Below are positions 25,309 through 34,800 of a DNA stretch of 64,000 bases, piece by piece. Made by a program: the position numbers and the translations under genes. Source of the DNA: Flaviaestuariibacter sp. (GTDB lineage: Bacteria; Bacteroidota; Bacteroidia; Chitinophagales; Chitinophagaceae); NCBI GenBank assembly GCA_025963645.1, contig JAOQAI010000004.1, positions 25,419 to 89,418 on the forward strand, given 5' to 3'. Numbering within the stretch: the first letter of the stretch is position 1; each line of letters opens with the position of its first letter. Below the pieces are notes generated by a model. The model did not search any database and was not told the DNA's origin. It worked only from the letters and a program-made list of their open reading frames with translations.

Positions 25309-26352
25309 TTATAGCGTGGCAAGATCAATGACAAACCGGTATTTCACATCGCCTTTCATCATGCGCTCATAGGCTTCGTTGATGTCCTTCATCGCGATCA
25401 CTTCTACATCCGATACAATGTTATGTTCCGCGCAATAATCAAGCATTTCCTGTGTTTCGGGAATGCCGCCAATGAGCGAGCCGGCAATGCTGCGGCGTTG
25501 AAAAATAAGATTGAAGGCAGGTATTTGTGCCGGTGCCGGTGGCGCTCCAACACAGATCATCACACCATTGGTGTTCAACATTCCTAAATACACATTGTAA
25601 TCATGAGGTGCCGAAACCGTGTCAATGATAAAATCAAAATGATTGGCTAAGCTCTTTATTGTTTCCTCGTTGCTGGTTAACGCGAAGCGGTGAGCACCCA
25701 GACGCCTGGCATCCGTTTCTTTAGAAGGAGAGTGGCTTAGCATCGTTACTTCGGCGCCAAAGGAAACGGCGAATTTTACCGCCATATGTCCTAGGCCGCC
25801 TAATCCTAACACGCCTACTTTATGCCCTTTGGTGATGCCCCAATGGCGCAGCGGAGAATAAGTTGTGATACCCGCGCAAAGCAATGGTGCTACGGCTTGC
25901 AGGTCTAATTTTTCAGACACTTTCAAAACAAAATCCTCAGTCGTTACAATTTGCTTGCTATAGCCGCCATAGGTAACTGTCTTGCCATCCCGTTCCAGTG
26001 CATTATACGTGCCTACTGATCCGCCTTCGCAATATTGTTCGAGGCCTTCTTTACACTTCGGGCATTCGCGGCAGCTATCCACCAGGCAACCCACACCAGC
26101 GAGATCACCTTCTTTGAATTTGGTTACGTCGCTGCCGACGCCTGTTACCCGTCCCACGATCTCATGTCCCGGCACCATGGGATATATGGAATTCCCCCAT
26201 TCGTTACGCACCTGGTGAATATCGGAATGGCAGACGCCACAATAAAGAATTTCGATCTGTACATCCTTAGGTCCTAACTCGCGGCGCTGCAGCTCAAAAT
26301 CACGTAGTGGCGAAGTAGCATCGTACGCGGCGTATGCTTTTGTATGGCTCAT
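25309..26352 (-). CDS. NAD(P)-dependent alcohol dehydrogenase (cinnamyl-alcohol type)
   Basis: This 347-residue zinc medium-chain dehydrogenase has catalytic zinc ligands Cys41 (CGVCHSD) and His63-Glu64 (GHEIVG). Structural zinc cysteines are 94, 97, 100 and 108. The nucleotide-binding GLGGLGHMAVKFA motif is typical of the NADPH-preferring YahK/AdhC/cinnamyl-alcohol branch. These enzymes reduce broad-range aldehydes, which fits detoxification. It is monocistronic and convergent with the other dehydrogenase operon. Start and length are normal. Confidence 0.92.
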   Translation of the reverse strand: MSHTKAYAAYDATSPLRDFELQRRELGPKDVQIEILYCGVCHSDIHQVRNEWGNSIYPMVPGHEIVGRVTGVGSDVTKFKEGDLAGVGCLVDSCRECPKCKEGLEQYCEGGSVGTYNALERDGKTVTYGGYSKQIVTTEDFVLKVSEKLDLQAVAPLLCAGITTYSPLRHWGITKGHKVGVLGLGGLGHMAVKFAVSFGAEVTMLSHSPSKETDARRLGAHRFALTSNEETIKSLANHFDFIIDTVSAPHDYNVYLGMLNTNGVMICVGAPPAPAQIPAFNLIFQRRSIAGSLIGGIPETQEMLDYCAEHNIVSDVEVIAMKDINEAYERMMKGDVKYRFVIDLATL

Positions 26353-26426
26353 TGATAGAAGGGTTTAAGCAACAAATGTATGCGTGGATAGCCAGTGCGT
26401 AAATGCTTCAGTAACGAATAAAAATA

Positions 26427-26458
26427 AAACCCGGTAAATGGCTCGCCGGGTTTATTTT
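26427..26458 (-). terminator. rho-independent terminator
   Basis: AAACCCGG (26427-26434) pairs with CCGGGTTT (26446-26453). On the minus strand the stem is followed by a T-rich run. It ends the T9SS cargo gene at 26477. Confidence 0.8.
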
Positions 26459-26476
26459 ATGATGGATAATAAGCTA

Positions 26477-27115
26477 TCAGCGTTTGATGAACCGCTCTGT
26501 CATGCCTTGATCGTCACCGACAACTGTAACTGTGTAAAGTCCTGAAGGCAACCCTGAAGTATCAAGGCTTTTGCGCTCTGTGCCTTTCTCACAGCTAAGG
26601 GCCTGTCGGCTTACGATATTGCCGTTTTGATCAGCAATGAGGAAAACTGATTTCTCCTTTCTTGAAGAATTGATATGAAACCAAAGTGCGGTAGTGACCG
26701 CACCAGAAGATAGCAAGGTTAACTTTTTGGCTTTTGGAAATTGAAGAGAAATGATCTTGCTATAGTATGGCACCCCGTGATTATCCATACATTCCAGGCG
26801 GTAGAAGCCGGTATCGGTAAGGAGGTTGGCCCGGGCATCCTTAAAACCATACTTGTTTCGGTCGGCGTTATTTACACTGCCTCTTGCAGTCGTGCGGTTG
26901 ATGGTGGAGAAATGGATGCCATCAGTGCTTCTTTGCAGGTTGAAATGGCTGACCGTCAATTCCTGCACTGTCTCCCAGCTTAGTTCCGCTTCAGCGTTTA
27001 CGACTTTCCCCGAAAAAGTGAGGAAACCCATCGAAGTTGTTTGTTGGGCGCCGGTGCGCATAGTAAAGAATACAGCCAATAGCAGGAAGCAGGCAAAAGA
27101 TAAATTTTTTCTCAT
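26477..27115 (-). CDS. T9SS type A sorting-domain protein
   Basis: This 212-residue exported protein has a signal peptide (MRKNLSFACFLLLAVFF, ending near TGAQ). A fibronectin-like or jelly-roll segment begins LTFSGKVVNAEAELSWETVQE. The C-terminal domain (about 135-212) has the LPSGLYTVTV and RFIKR motifs of type A sorting signals read by the type IX secretion system. The ATG at 27115 is preferred over the TTG at 27151. It would be delivered to the cell surface or the medium. No enzymatic domain was recognised. Confidence 0.8.
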   Translation of the reverse strand: MRKNLSFACFLLLAVFFTMRTGAQQTTSMGFLTFSGKVVNAEAELSWETVQELTVSHFNLQRSTDGIHFSTINRTTARGSVNNADRNKYGFKDARANLLTDTGFYRLECMDNHGVPYYSKIISLQFPKAKKLTLLSSGAVTTALWFHINSSRKEKSVFLIADQNGNIVSRQALSCEKGTERKSLDTSGLPSGLYTVTVVGDDQGMTERFIKR

Positions 27116-27350
27116 GAAGAATTCGTTTAAAGGGTTACGAAAAGGCTTCAAGGAAATTGGAGGCTGCCAGAGGAATGGATAGGATCGGAAATTCGGGTAG
27201 GATGTCGGAAGAAGCCGCTAAAGTAATCTTCACCTTTTTAAAAAAGAAACTTTTGGACACTTTTTTTATCGGTCGGTTTTTGCCACTCTTCAAATGAAGC
27301 TCCTGTCAACGGCAGAAATTCCTAACTTTCGCTCTTAACAAATCTCAACT

Positions 27351-28661
27351 ATGAAAAAGGTTCTTTCCTTATTTCTACTTATCAGCACACAGCTTGGTGC
27401 GCAAACTAAAGCGGACGATGTCAAAACCTTCACCCTGAAGAACGGGATGAAGTTCCTCGTGCTGGAAGATGCTTCGATTCCAAATGCGAACATGTACCTG
27501 TTTTACAAAGTGGGCAGCCGCAATGAGCACCCGGGTATTACCGGTCTCTCGCATTTTTTTGAGCACATGATGTTTAATGGCGCCAAGAAATATGGTCCCA
27601 AACAATTTGACCAGGTAATGGAATACAATGGCGGCTCCAACAACGCTTACACTACGAATGATGTAACGGTATATACCAACTGGTTCCCGGCTTCTTCTAT
27701 GGAAGTGATCTTCGACCTGGAAGCGGATCGCATTTCTTCGTTAAGCATTGATTCCGTAATGGTGCAAAGCGAACGCGGCGTAGTGATCTCCGAAAGAAGC
27801 ACCGGTCTGGAGAATTCACCTTGGCGGCTGCTATCGGAGAATATTGAAGCCACCTCGTTCCAGGAAGGCGCTTACCATTGGCCCGTGATTGGTTACGAGC
27901 CGGATATTAAGAATTGGACAAAGGAAGACCTGGAGTATTATTTCCGCACCTACTATGCGCCTAATAATTGCGTGGTAGTGATGTCGGGCGCTATAAAATT
28001 TGATGCCGTAAAAGCGATGGCAGAAAAATACCTGGAGCGGATCCCAGCACAACCTGCACCAAAGCCGGTGCATTTGTTAGAAACACCGCAAACAGGGGAG
28101 CGCCGCATCACGGTACAAAAAGATGTATCGGCTCCCTACCTCGGCATTGGCTACCGGGTACCAAACGCCAAAAGCGATGACTATTTTGCACTGGATATTT
28201 TAAGTTCGATCCTTACGAACGGTAACTCCTCACGCCTTTATTCCGCACTGGTTGATAAAAAGCAACTGGCTTCCAACATCTTCACCTCTTTCTCCGCTAC
28301 GTTTGATGAAAACCTTTTCGGCATACTTGCTTCTACCAACCGTGGCAAAAAAGCCGAAGACCTGGAGAAGGCTATTTATGAAGAGTTGGAAAAGATCAGG
28401 AAAGATGGCATTACAGCAAACGAACTGCAAAAGGTAAAAAACCAAAAGCTGATCGAGTTTTATAACCAGATAGAAACAATCAACGGCAAGTCAAACAATA
28501 TTGGTACGTACGAGGTTTTTTTTGGCGATTACCGCCGCATGTTTGATGCGCCGGCACTTTACAATAAAGTGACGGTTGACGATATCAAACGGGTAGCCAA
28601 CCAGTATTTTAAGAAAAGTACCCGTACTGTTGGAATTGTAGAAACCAACGTTGAGGACTAA
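27351..28661 (+). CDS. M16 family zinc protease, catalytic subunit
   Basis: This 436-residue exported peptidase has a short signal peptide. The inverted zinc motif is intact: HFFEH at His68, Glu71 and His72, in LSHFFEHMMF. The second half (about 180-430) is the non-catalytic clamp domain, with VVVMSGA and YRVPNAKSDDYFALDILSSIL segments. M16 enzymes degrade or process small unfolded peptides in the periplasm. It is followed after 86 bp by a second M16 gene that lacks the motif, and the two are likely to form a heterodimer. Confidence 0.93.
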   Translation: MKKVLSLFLLISTQLGAQTKADDVKTFTLKNGMKFLVLEDASIPNANMYLFYKVGSRNEHPGITGLSHFFEHMMFNGAKKYGPKQFDQVMEYNGGSNNAYTTNDVTVYTNWFPASSMEVIFDLEADRISSLSIDSVMVQSERGVVISERSTGLENSPWRLLSENIEATSFQEGAYHWPVIGYEPDIKNWTKEDLEYYFRTYYAPNNCVVVMSGAIKFDAVKAMAEKYLERIPAQPAPKPVHLLETPQTGERRITVQKDVSAPYLGIGYRVPNAKSDDYFALDILSSILTNGNSSRLYSALVDKKQLASNIFTSFSATFDENLFGILASTNRGKKAEDLEKAIYEELEKIRKDGITANELQKVKNQKLIEFYNQIETINGKSNNIGTYEVFFGDYRRMFDAPALYNKVTVDDIKRVANQYFKKSTRTVGIVETNVED

Positions 28662-28747
28662 AATGATAGTAATCAGTGATGAGTACTTAATGTGATCAGG
28701 CTTACATGCCAATGCTTCCCAACATCTAAACCTTTTAATTTTTTATA

Positions 28748-30148
28748 ATGAAACACTTCTTCCGATATTTTTTTCTGCTGCTGGGGGTTTGCTTTAGTGC
28801 TACCGTCTTTGCGCAGTCCGGCACTTTCAAGTTACCCGCCTACGAAAAGACTGTTTTAAAAAACGGTCTTACTATCTACCTGATGGAGCAGCACGAAGTG
28901 CCTACGATAACCCTTTCGGCTGTGATGCCTGCTGGCGCTATTTATGACAAAACACAGAACGGGCTCGCCACGATGACGGCTTCGGCATTGATGACCGGTA
29001 CCGCTAGGATGACAAAATCCAAACTGGAAGAAGAATTGGACTTTATAGGCGCTTCTGTTGATGCGTATGCTTCAAAAGAATCGGCTGGACTGAGTGCCCG
29101 CTTCGCTTCCAAAGACCGGGATAAAGTATTAGGAATTGTTAGGGACGTATTGCTAACCCCCACTTTTGATGAAAAGGAATTCGAAAAAGAAAAAGCATTG
29201 CTGATCGCCGGCCTGGAGCAAGCCAAAGAAAGCCCGCGCAACGTGATCGGTAATTATTTTGACCAGCTATCCTATGGCTCACATGTATATGCTAATCCGG
29301 AAAGCGGAAAGGTTTCAACAGTAACCAAACTTACGGCTGCCGATGCGCGTCGTTTTTATAGAAGCAATTATATTCCTAACGGTTCTGCCATTGCGTTAGT
29401 AGGCGATTTTAACACCAGGGAAATGAAAGTAAAATTGGAGAGCTTGTTCGGGGCCTGGGTGAAAGGAACGGTTCCAACGAACCTGGCGAATGCTGCTGTT
29501 CAACCCCCTACAAGCGCCAAAGTTTTATTGGTAAATAAAAGCGATGCCAAGGAAACCACCTTTATTATCGGAGGCCCGGGTGTGCCGCGCAGCAATCCGG
29601 ACTATGTAGCCATGGAAGTGGTCAATACGGTTTTTGGTGGCCGTTTTACCTCCTGGCTAAATGATGAACTGCGGGTGAATACCGGTCTCACTTATGGCGC
29701 CAACAGTTCTTTTTCAAGATTGAAGCATGCGGGCACTTTCCGCATCTCCACCTTCACTGCAACCAAGAATACCGAAGCAGCGATGGATACAGCTATTAAA
29801 GTGCTCAACAAATTGCATACGACCGGCATTGATGAAAAGACGCTGACCTCCGCCAAGAATTATGTGAAAGGTGGATTGCCACCACGATATGAAACCTCGG
29901 GTCAACTGGCTGGATTACTTACCTCGATGTTCTGGTATGGCTTTGACGAATCATTTATTAATAATTTTCAGAAGAACGTGGATGAACTGACGGTTGCGAA
30001 AGCGAAGGAGATTGTTCAGAAATACTATCCCAAGAACAACCTGCAATTCATTATGGTAGGTAATGCCGAGGCCATCCGTAAGATCGCAGCCAAGTACGGC
30101 ACGGTTACCGAAGTAAATATCAAGGACGATTCGGTGAAAACGTTTTAA
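28748..30148 (+). CDS. M16 family protein, zinc-motif-lacking partner
   Basis: This 466-residue exported protein has a signal peptide ending VFAQ. It shows the M16 fold throughout, with LKNGLTIYLMEQHEVP and VGDFNTREM segments. At the place of HxxEH it has GLATMTASALMTG, so it cannot bind zinc. This matches the catalytically silent M16 subunits that pair with active ones. It follows the active M16 gene and precedes a terminator at 30173. It probably shapes the substrate chamber of the complex, inferred from other M16 pairs. Confidence 0.92.
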   Translation: MKHFFRYFFLLLGVCFSATVFAQSGTFKLPAYEKTVLKNGLTIYLMEQHEVPTITLSAVMPAGAIYDKTQNGLATMTASALMTGTARMTKSKLEEELDFIGASVDAYASKESAGLSARFASKDRDKVLGIVRDVLLTPTFDEKEFEKEKALLIAGLEQAKESPRNVIGNYFDQLSYGSHVYANPESGKVSTVTKLTAADARRFYRSNYIPNGSAIALVGDFNTREMKVKLESLFGAWVKGTVPTNLANAAVQPPTSAKVLLVNKSDAKETTFIIGGPGVPRSNPDYVAMEVVNTVFGGRFTSWLNDELRVNTGLTYGANSSFSRLKHAGTFRISTFTATKNTEAAMDTAIKVLNKLHTTGIDEKTLTSAKNYVKGGLPPRYETSGQLAGLLTSMFWYGFDESFINNFQKNVDELTVAKAKEIVQKYYPKNNLQFIMVGNAEAIRKIAAKYGTVTEVNIKDDSVKTF

Positions 30149-30172
30149 AGCGCTATCAACCCTATCTTGTGA

Positions 30173-30203
30173 CCGCAAACTATTTCTACAGTTTGCGGTT
30201 TTT
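30173..30203 (+). terminator. rho-independent terminator
   Basis: CCGCAAACT (30173-30181) pairs with AGTTTGCGG (30190-30198), followed by a T-run. It ends the M16 pair. Confidence 0.9.
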
Positions 30204-30285
30204 AATACGTAATAGGGTAATTTGTTTTTGTTACCCTTACTTAACCGCAGCTAAATAGAACTTACCTTAGCGGCTACCCTTATTT

Positions 30286-31878
30286 ATGATCCTGATCGTT
30301 GACGATAGGCCTGAAAATATTCTTTCGCTGAAGAGCATTCTTGAAATGAACAAGATCGAGGTGGATACCGCCTTGTCTGGTGAAGAAGCTTTAAAGAAGA
30401 TACTCAAGCAAACCTATGCCCTAATCATACTGGATGTGCAGATGCCTGGCATGGATGGATTTGAAGTGGCGGAAGCTATTTCAAACTACAGCCGCAGCAA
30501 GCATACGCCTATCATTTTTCTTTCTGCCGTTAGTACACACAAGCGTTTCATTGCAAAAGGCTTTGAGTCAGGAGCGATTGATTACCTTATAAAGCCGGTT
30601 GATCCGGACTTGCTGATCCTGCGGGTAAAAACATTGCAGCGGCTTTATGAACAAACCATTGCGTTAAACGAATCGCAGAAAGCTTTGCAACAGGAGATAG
30701 AGGTGCGCCGTGAAGCCGAACGGGCCCTAAGCACTACTGTTTCGGAATTGCATACCACTTTGGAATCGATTCCGCAGATTGCTTTTACCGCACGTCCGGA
30801 TGGAACTATTGAATTTGTGAACCAATGCTGGTTCGACTATTCTTCAGAAGCATCGAAGTTTCCCAAGTCGCAGGAAGATACTATTGACCTGGAAAAGGAA
30901 TGGAAAACAGCTATACCATTAGGAAGAAGGCTTGAGTTGGAAGTGCCGATCCAAAAGCTTTCCAACAAGGAATTTCGTTATCACTTGCTGCGGGTGTCGC
31001 CTGTGTATAATGATATGGATATTGTAAAATGGGTAGGAACTTTTACGGATATCCACGAACAGAAGAAACTAAGCGAGGTTTTGGAGCAGCGGGTGGAAGA
31101 GCGAACCCAGGCTTTGATCATTGCCAATAAGGAGTTGGAAGAAACCAATAACGATCTGCAGCAATTCACTACCATTGCTTCGCATGATCTGAAAGAGCCG
31201 CTCCGGAAGATCCAGTTCTTTGGTGGCATCTTAGAGGAACAATTGGAGCATATTGACCAAGCTTCGAAAAGAAACCTCGTGAAGATCGGACAATCGGCTA
31301 ATCGCATGAGCCGATTGATTGACGATGTGCTTAATTTCTCGCGGCTCTCCCAGGCCAATCTTTTTGAGCCTGTTGACCTGAATGTTCTCATGCAGGAAGT
31401 GGTAGCTGACCTTGAAATAGCCATTAATGAGAAAGATGCATTAATCGAGTGGCAGGATTTGCCGGTGATTGATGCCAACCCGGGATTATTGCGGCAGGCG
31501 CTTCAAAACATTGTAAGTAATGCACTTAAGTTTTCAAAGCAAGGTGTAAAGCCGCATATCAGCATCACTGCGGAGAAGGTAGCAGCTTTGAAAGCTGATA
31601 GTGAAGTATCTGAAGCCGGGGAATTCAGCCGCATTTCTGTTAGGGATAATGGCATTGGCTTCGATGAAAAGTACCTCAATAAAATCTTTAGCATTTTTCA
31701 GCGCCTGCATACCCGCGATAATTATGAAGGCACGGGCATGGGACTCGCCATCACCAAAAAGATCATTCAAAAACACAACGGGCTGATCACAGCTTCCAGC
31801 AGGATAGATGAAGGCTCTTGTTTTACGGTGGTGCTGCCATTGAAGCAAGGTCAGCCTGTTATATTAACCCCATCATAA
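30286..31878 (+). CDS. REC-PAS sensor histidine kinase
   Basis: This 530-residue cytoplasmic protein has an N-terminal receiver (residues 1-120, phospho-acceptor Asp50 in LDVQMPGMDGF), a coiled linker and a PAS domain (about 160-265). The kinase core has His300 in SHDLKEPLRKI and an HATPase domain (about 390-525) with IVSNALKFS, DNGIGF and GTGMGLAI. The input receiver means another kinase can control it. It is the first gene of the five-gene operon reaching 37688, 10 bp before the next. No membrane segment is present. Confidence 0.93.
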   Translation: MILIVDDRPENILSLKSILEMNKIEVDTALSGEEALKKILKQTYALIILDVQMPGMDGFEVAEAISNYSRSKHTPIIFLSAVSTHKRFIAKGFESGAIDYLIKPVDPDLLILRVKTLQRLYEQTIALNESQKALQQEIEVRREAERALSTTVSELHTTLESIPQIAFTARPDGTIEFVNQCWFDYSSEASKFPKSQEDTIDLEKEWKTAIPLGRRLELEVPIQKLSNKEFRYHLLRVSPVYNDMDIVKWVGTFTDIHEQKKLSEVLEQRVEERTQALIIANKELEETNNDLQQFTTIASHDLKEPLRKIQFFGGILEEQLEHIDQASKRNLVKIGQSANRMSRLIDDVLNFSRLSQANLFEPVDLNVLMQEVVADLEIAINEKDALIEWQDLPVIDANPGLLRQALQNIVSNALKFSKQGVKPHISITAEKVAALKADSEVSEAGEFSRISVRDNGIGFDEKYLNKIFSIFQRLHTRDNYEGTGMGLAITKKIIQKHNGLITASSRIDEGSCFTVVLPLKQGQPVILTPS

Positions 31879-31888
31879 CCACCTTGCG

Positions 31889-34800
31889 ATGAATACGTTT
31901 TTCCGCCGATTGACCTTGCCTGTAAAGCTGATCCTGATTGGTATCGTACCCTTGGCCATGCTGTTGATCGTCGCGATACAGCTTCTGAATAATAAAAATG
32001 AAAAGCTGGAGATAATAGCCACTTACCAACGCCGCATCCAGCAATCGGCCAACTTGTCTGCACTTATTGAAGAATTACAAATTGAGCGCCGGTACAGTTT
32101 TGGGTATGCCTTAAAAGACAATTTTCAAAGCGAAATGGTTTTGCAGCGAAGTAAAGCAGATGCTGCAATTACCAGGGTCAATACGGAGAATAAGGAAACA
32201 CTGCCAGGCTTCACGGAATATACCTTTCTTAACCAGCTTTCTGATTTTAGAAACCGGGTAAATAATAAAAGGGTATATGCAGGAGAGGTAATGAATTTCT
32301 ACACCAATATTATTTTTCGTCTCAACTCTATCAATAATGTAGCTGCCGGAAATGTTACCTATGTGAGACCGGTGGCCAACGAATTGATCGGGCAGAAGTT
32401 ATTATCCGAAATGATCTCTTACTTAGGCATGATCCGGGCAAATGTGTACCTGATGTTAGATACAAAGGAGATCACACCGGAGGGTATTAATGGTGTGAAG
32501 CAGATCTATGCCATTTACAACACCTATGTCAAAGAGTTGCAGATACGATCCTTTCCGGCTTTTAAAGAATACATGGCCATTCAAAATGAAGCCAACCTGC
32601 GAAGCACACTCTATTTTTTGAATAAAGTAGAGAATACGTCTTCGCTTGATACGACGGTTAGTTCCGAGTTATGGTGGACGCGTTCTGCTAATGGCATAGA
32701 CCAGGTGAGAGTATTACAGCAGGCCATGCTGGATCGCCTAAAGAGTGGCATGGACGAGATTTATGCAGAAGAAAAAACAAGTAGGGATGTCACGATATTT
32801 CTAATTGTGCTCATGCTCGCTTTTGTTGTTTTTATTGTCGCTTATATCATCAAACAAATAACCGGTACGCTTAATAACCTGCGGGAAGCTACCGATGCTA
32901 TTGCCGCAGGTAAAACCGGTGTTCGTTTACCGGTTGAATCGAATGACGTCATTGGATCACTCACCACGTCTATCCTTGAAATAGACAGCAATAATAAAAA
33001 GCTCACTGAGGCTGCTGAGCAAATAGGAAAGGGCAATTTTGATGTGGTGGTAGAACCTCGAAGCAGCGAAGATCTATTGGGAACTGCCGTGGTGCAAATG
33101 AAAGCTGACCTGCAGGCATTCAATGCAGAGAATGAAAAGAAGATATGGCTGCAAACGGGCATTACCCAAGTGAATGATGCCACCCGTGGCGAGAAAACCG
33201 TTGAGGCTTTGTGTGCGGATACATTGGAAGTAGTGATCAACTACCTGGGATGTGAAACCGGGATTTTTTATGCGGCCGGAAAAGATCACCTGGATTTTAT
33301 AGCCAGCCACGCGGTCACTAATGATTCACTTATACCGCAGCGTATTGCCTTTGGGGAAAAGCTTACAGGGCAGGCAGCGAAGCAGAAGAAAAAACTGTAT
33401 TTGCAAGATGTGCCGGATGAGTATCTGAAGATCAGCTCCGGAGCCGGTGCTGCCTCACCAAAGTATGTGCTCATTATGCCGTTAATGCAAAATGGGGAAG
33501 TGGAGGGTGTGATAGAGTTTGCCTCTTTTCATCCAATTGATGGGGCTAAACAGGACCTGCTGCATGAAGTGAGCAGTGATATTGCCATTGCGCTGCAAGC
33601 TGCCAAAAGCAGGCAGCGATTGCAGGAGCTTTTCGAAGAAACACAGGCGCAGGCAGAAGAATTGCAGGCGCAGCACAGCGAACTGGAAAATATGAATACG
33701 GAGCTGGAAGCCCAGTCGAACAAGCTCCAGGCATCGGAAGAAGAACTGCGGGTGCAGCAGGAAGAACTGCAGCAAACCAACGAAGAACTCGAAGAACGAA
33801 GCCGTTTGCTGGAAGAAAGGAATAGTATGATCGTTGAACGCAACCTGGAGATTCAACGCAAGGCGGAAGAACTGGAACTGACCACCAAGTATAAGTCAGA
33901 ATTCTTAGCGAATATGTCCCATGAGCTGCGAACGCCGTTGAATTCTATTTTGCTGTTATCGCGTTTATTATCGGATAATAATGATAAGAACTTATCTGAA
34001 GACCAGGTAGAATATGCACAGGTCATTCGCAATTCGGGCACCAGCCTGCTTTCCCTGATCGATGAAATATTGGACCTGTCGAAGATCGAAGCGGGGAAGA
34101 TGGAGCTGGAATATGCCCCGGTTCCCCTTTCCGAGATTACTACTAATATGCGTTCGCTGTTTGCACCGGTGGCAAAAGACAAGGGCATCGAACTAAATAT
34201 TAGTGTAGCCGATGATGTTCCCTCCATGATAGAAACCGACCGCATGCGGGTGGAACAAATTTTAAAGAACCTGCTTTCCAATGCGTTGAAGTTTACGGCC
34301 AACGGATCTGTGAGTTTAGAAATAAAGCCTGCGCAAGATGGCATGTTATCCTTTGCGGTAAAAGATACCGGGATAGGTATTGCTAAAGAAAAACAGGCAT
34401 TGATTTTCGAGGCATTCCAACAAGAAGATGGCTCTACGCGGCGTAAATATGGCGGCACGGGTTTGGGCTTGTCAATCAGCCGTGAGCTTGCGAAATTATT
34501 AGGAGGCGAAATAAGGCTTACCAGCGAAGTAGATAAAGGAAGCGAATTTTCCATGATAATCCCGGCCAGCAAGCCGGAAGAAAAGCCGGTTATAAGGGAC
34601 TCCAAGCCCCAATTTAATTTGCAACCTGCAACGGTAGCGTTGCGGGAAGAATCCCCAAAAGAGGAACGCAAGAACGTCCGTTCTGCCATTATACCGGAAG
34701 GCATCCCGGATGACCGAAGCACCATTAGCGCCGGCGATAAATCCATTCTTATCATAGAAGACGATACGCCATTTGCAAAGGCTTTGCTGGACTTTACCCG

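Noticed and set aside
33853..34755. Long antisense open frame (300 codons) opposite the hybrid kinase
   Set aside because: It is the shadow of a strongly supported kinase coding region; its translation is Ser-rich without domain motifs, which is typical of antisense reading of such genes.
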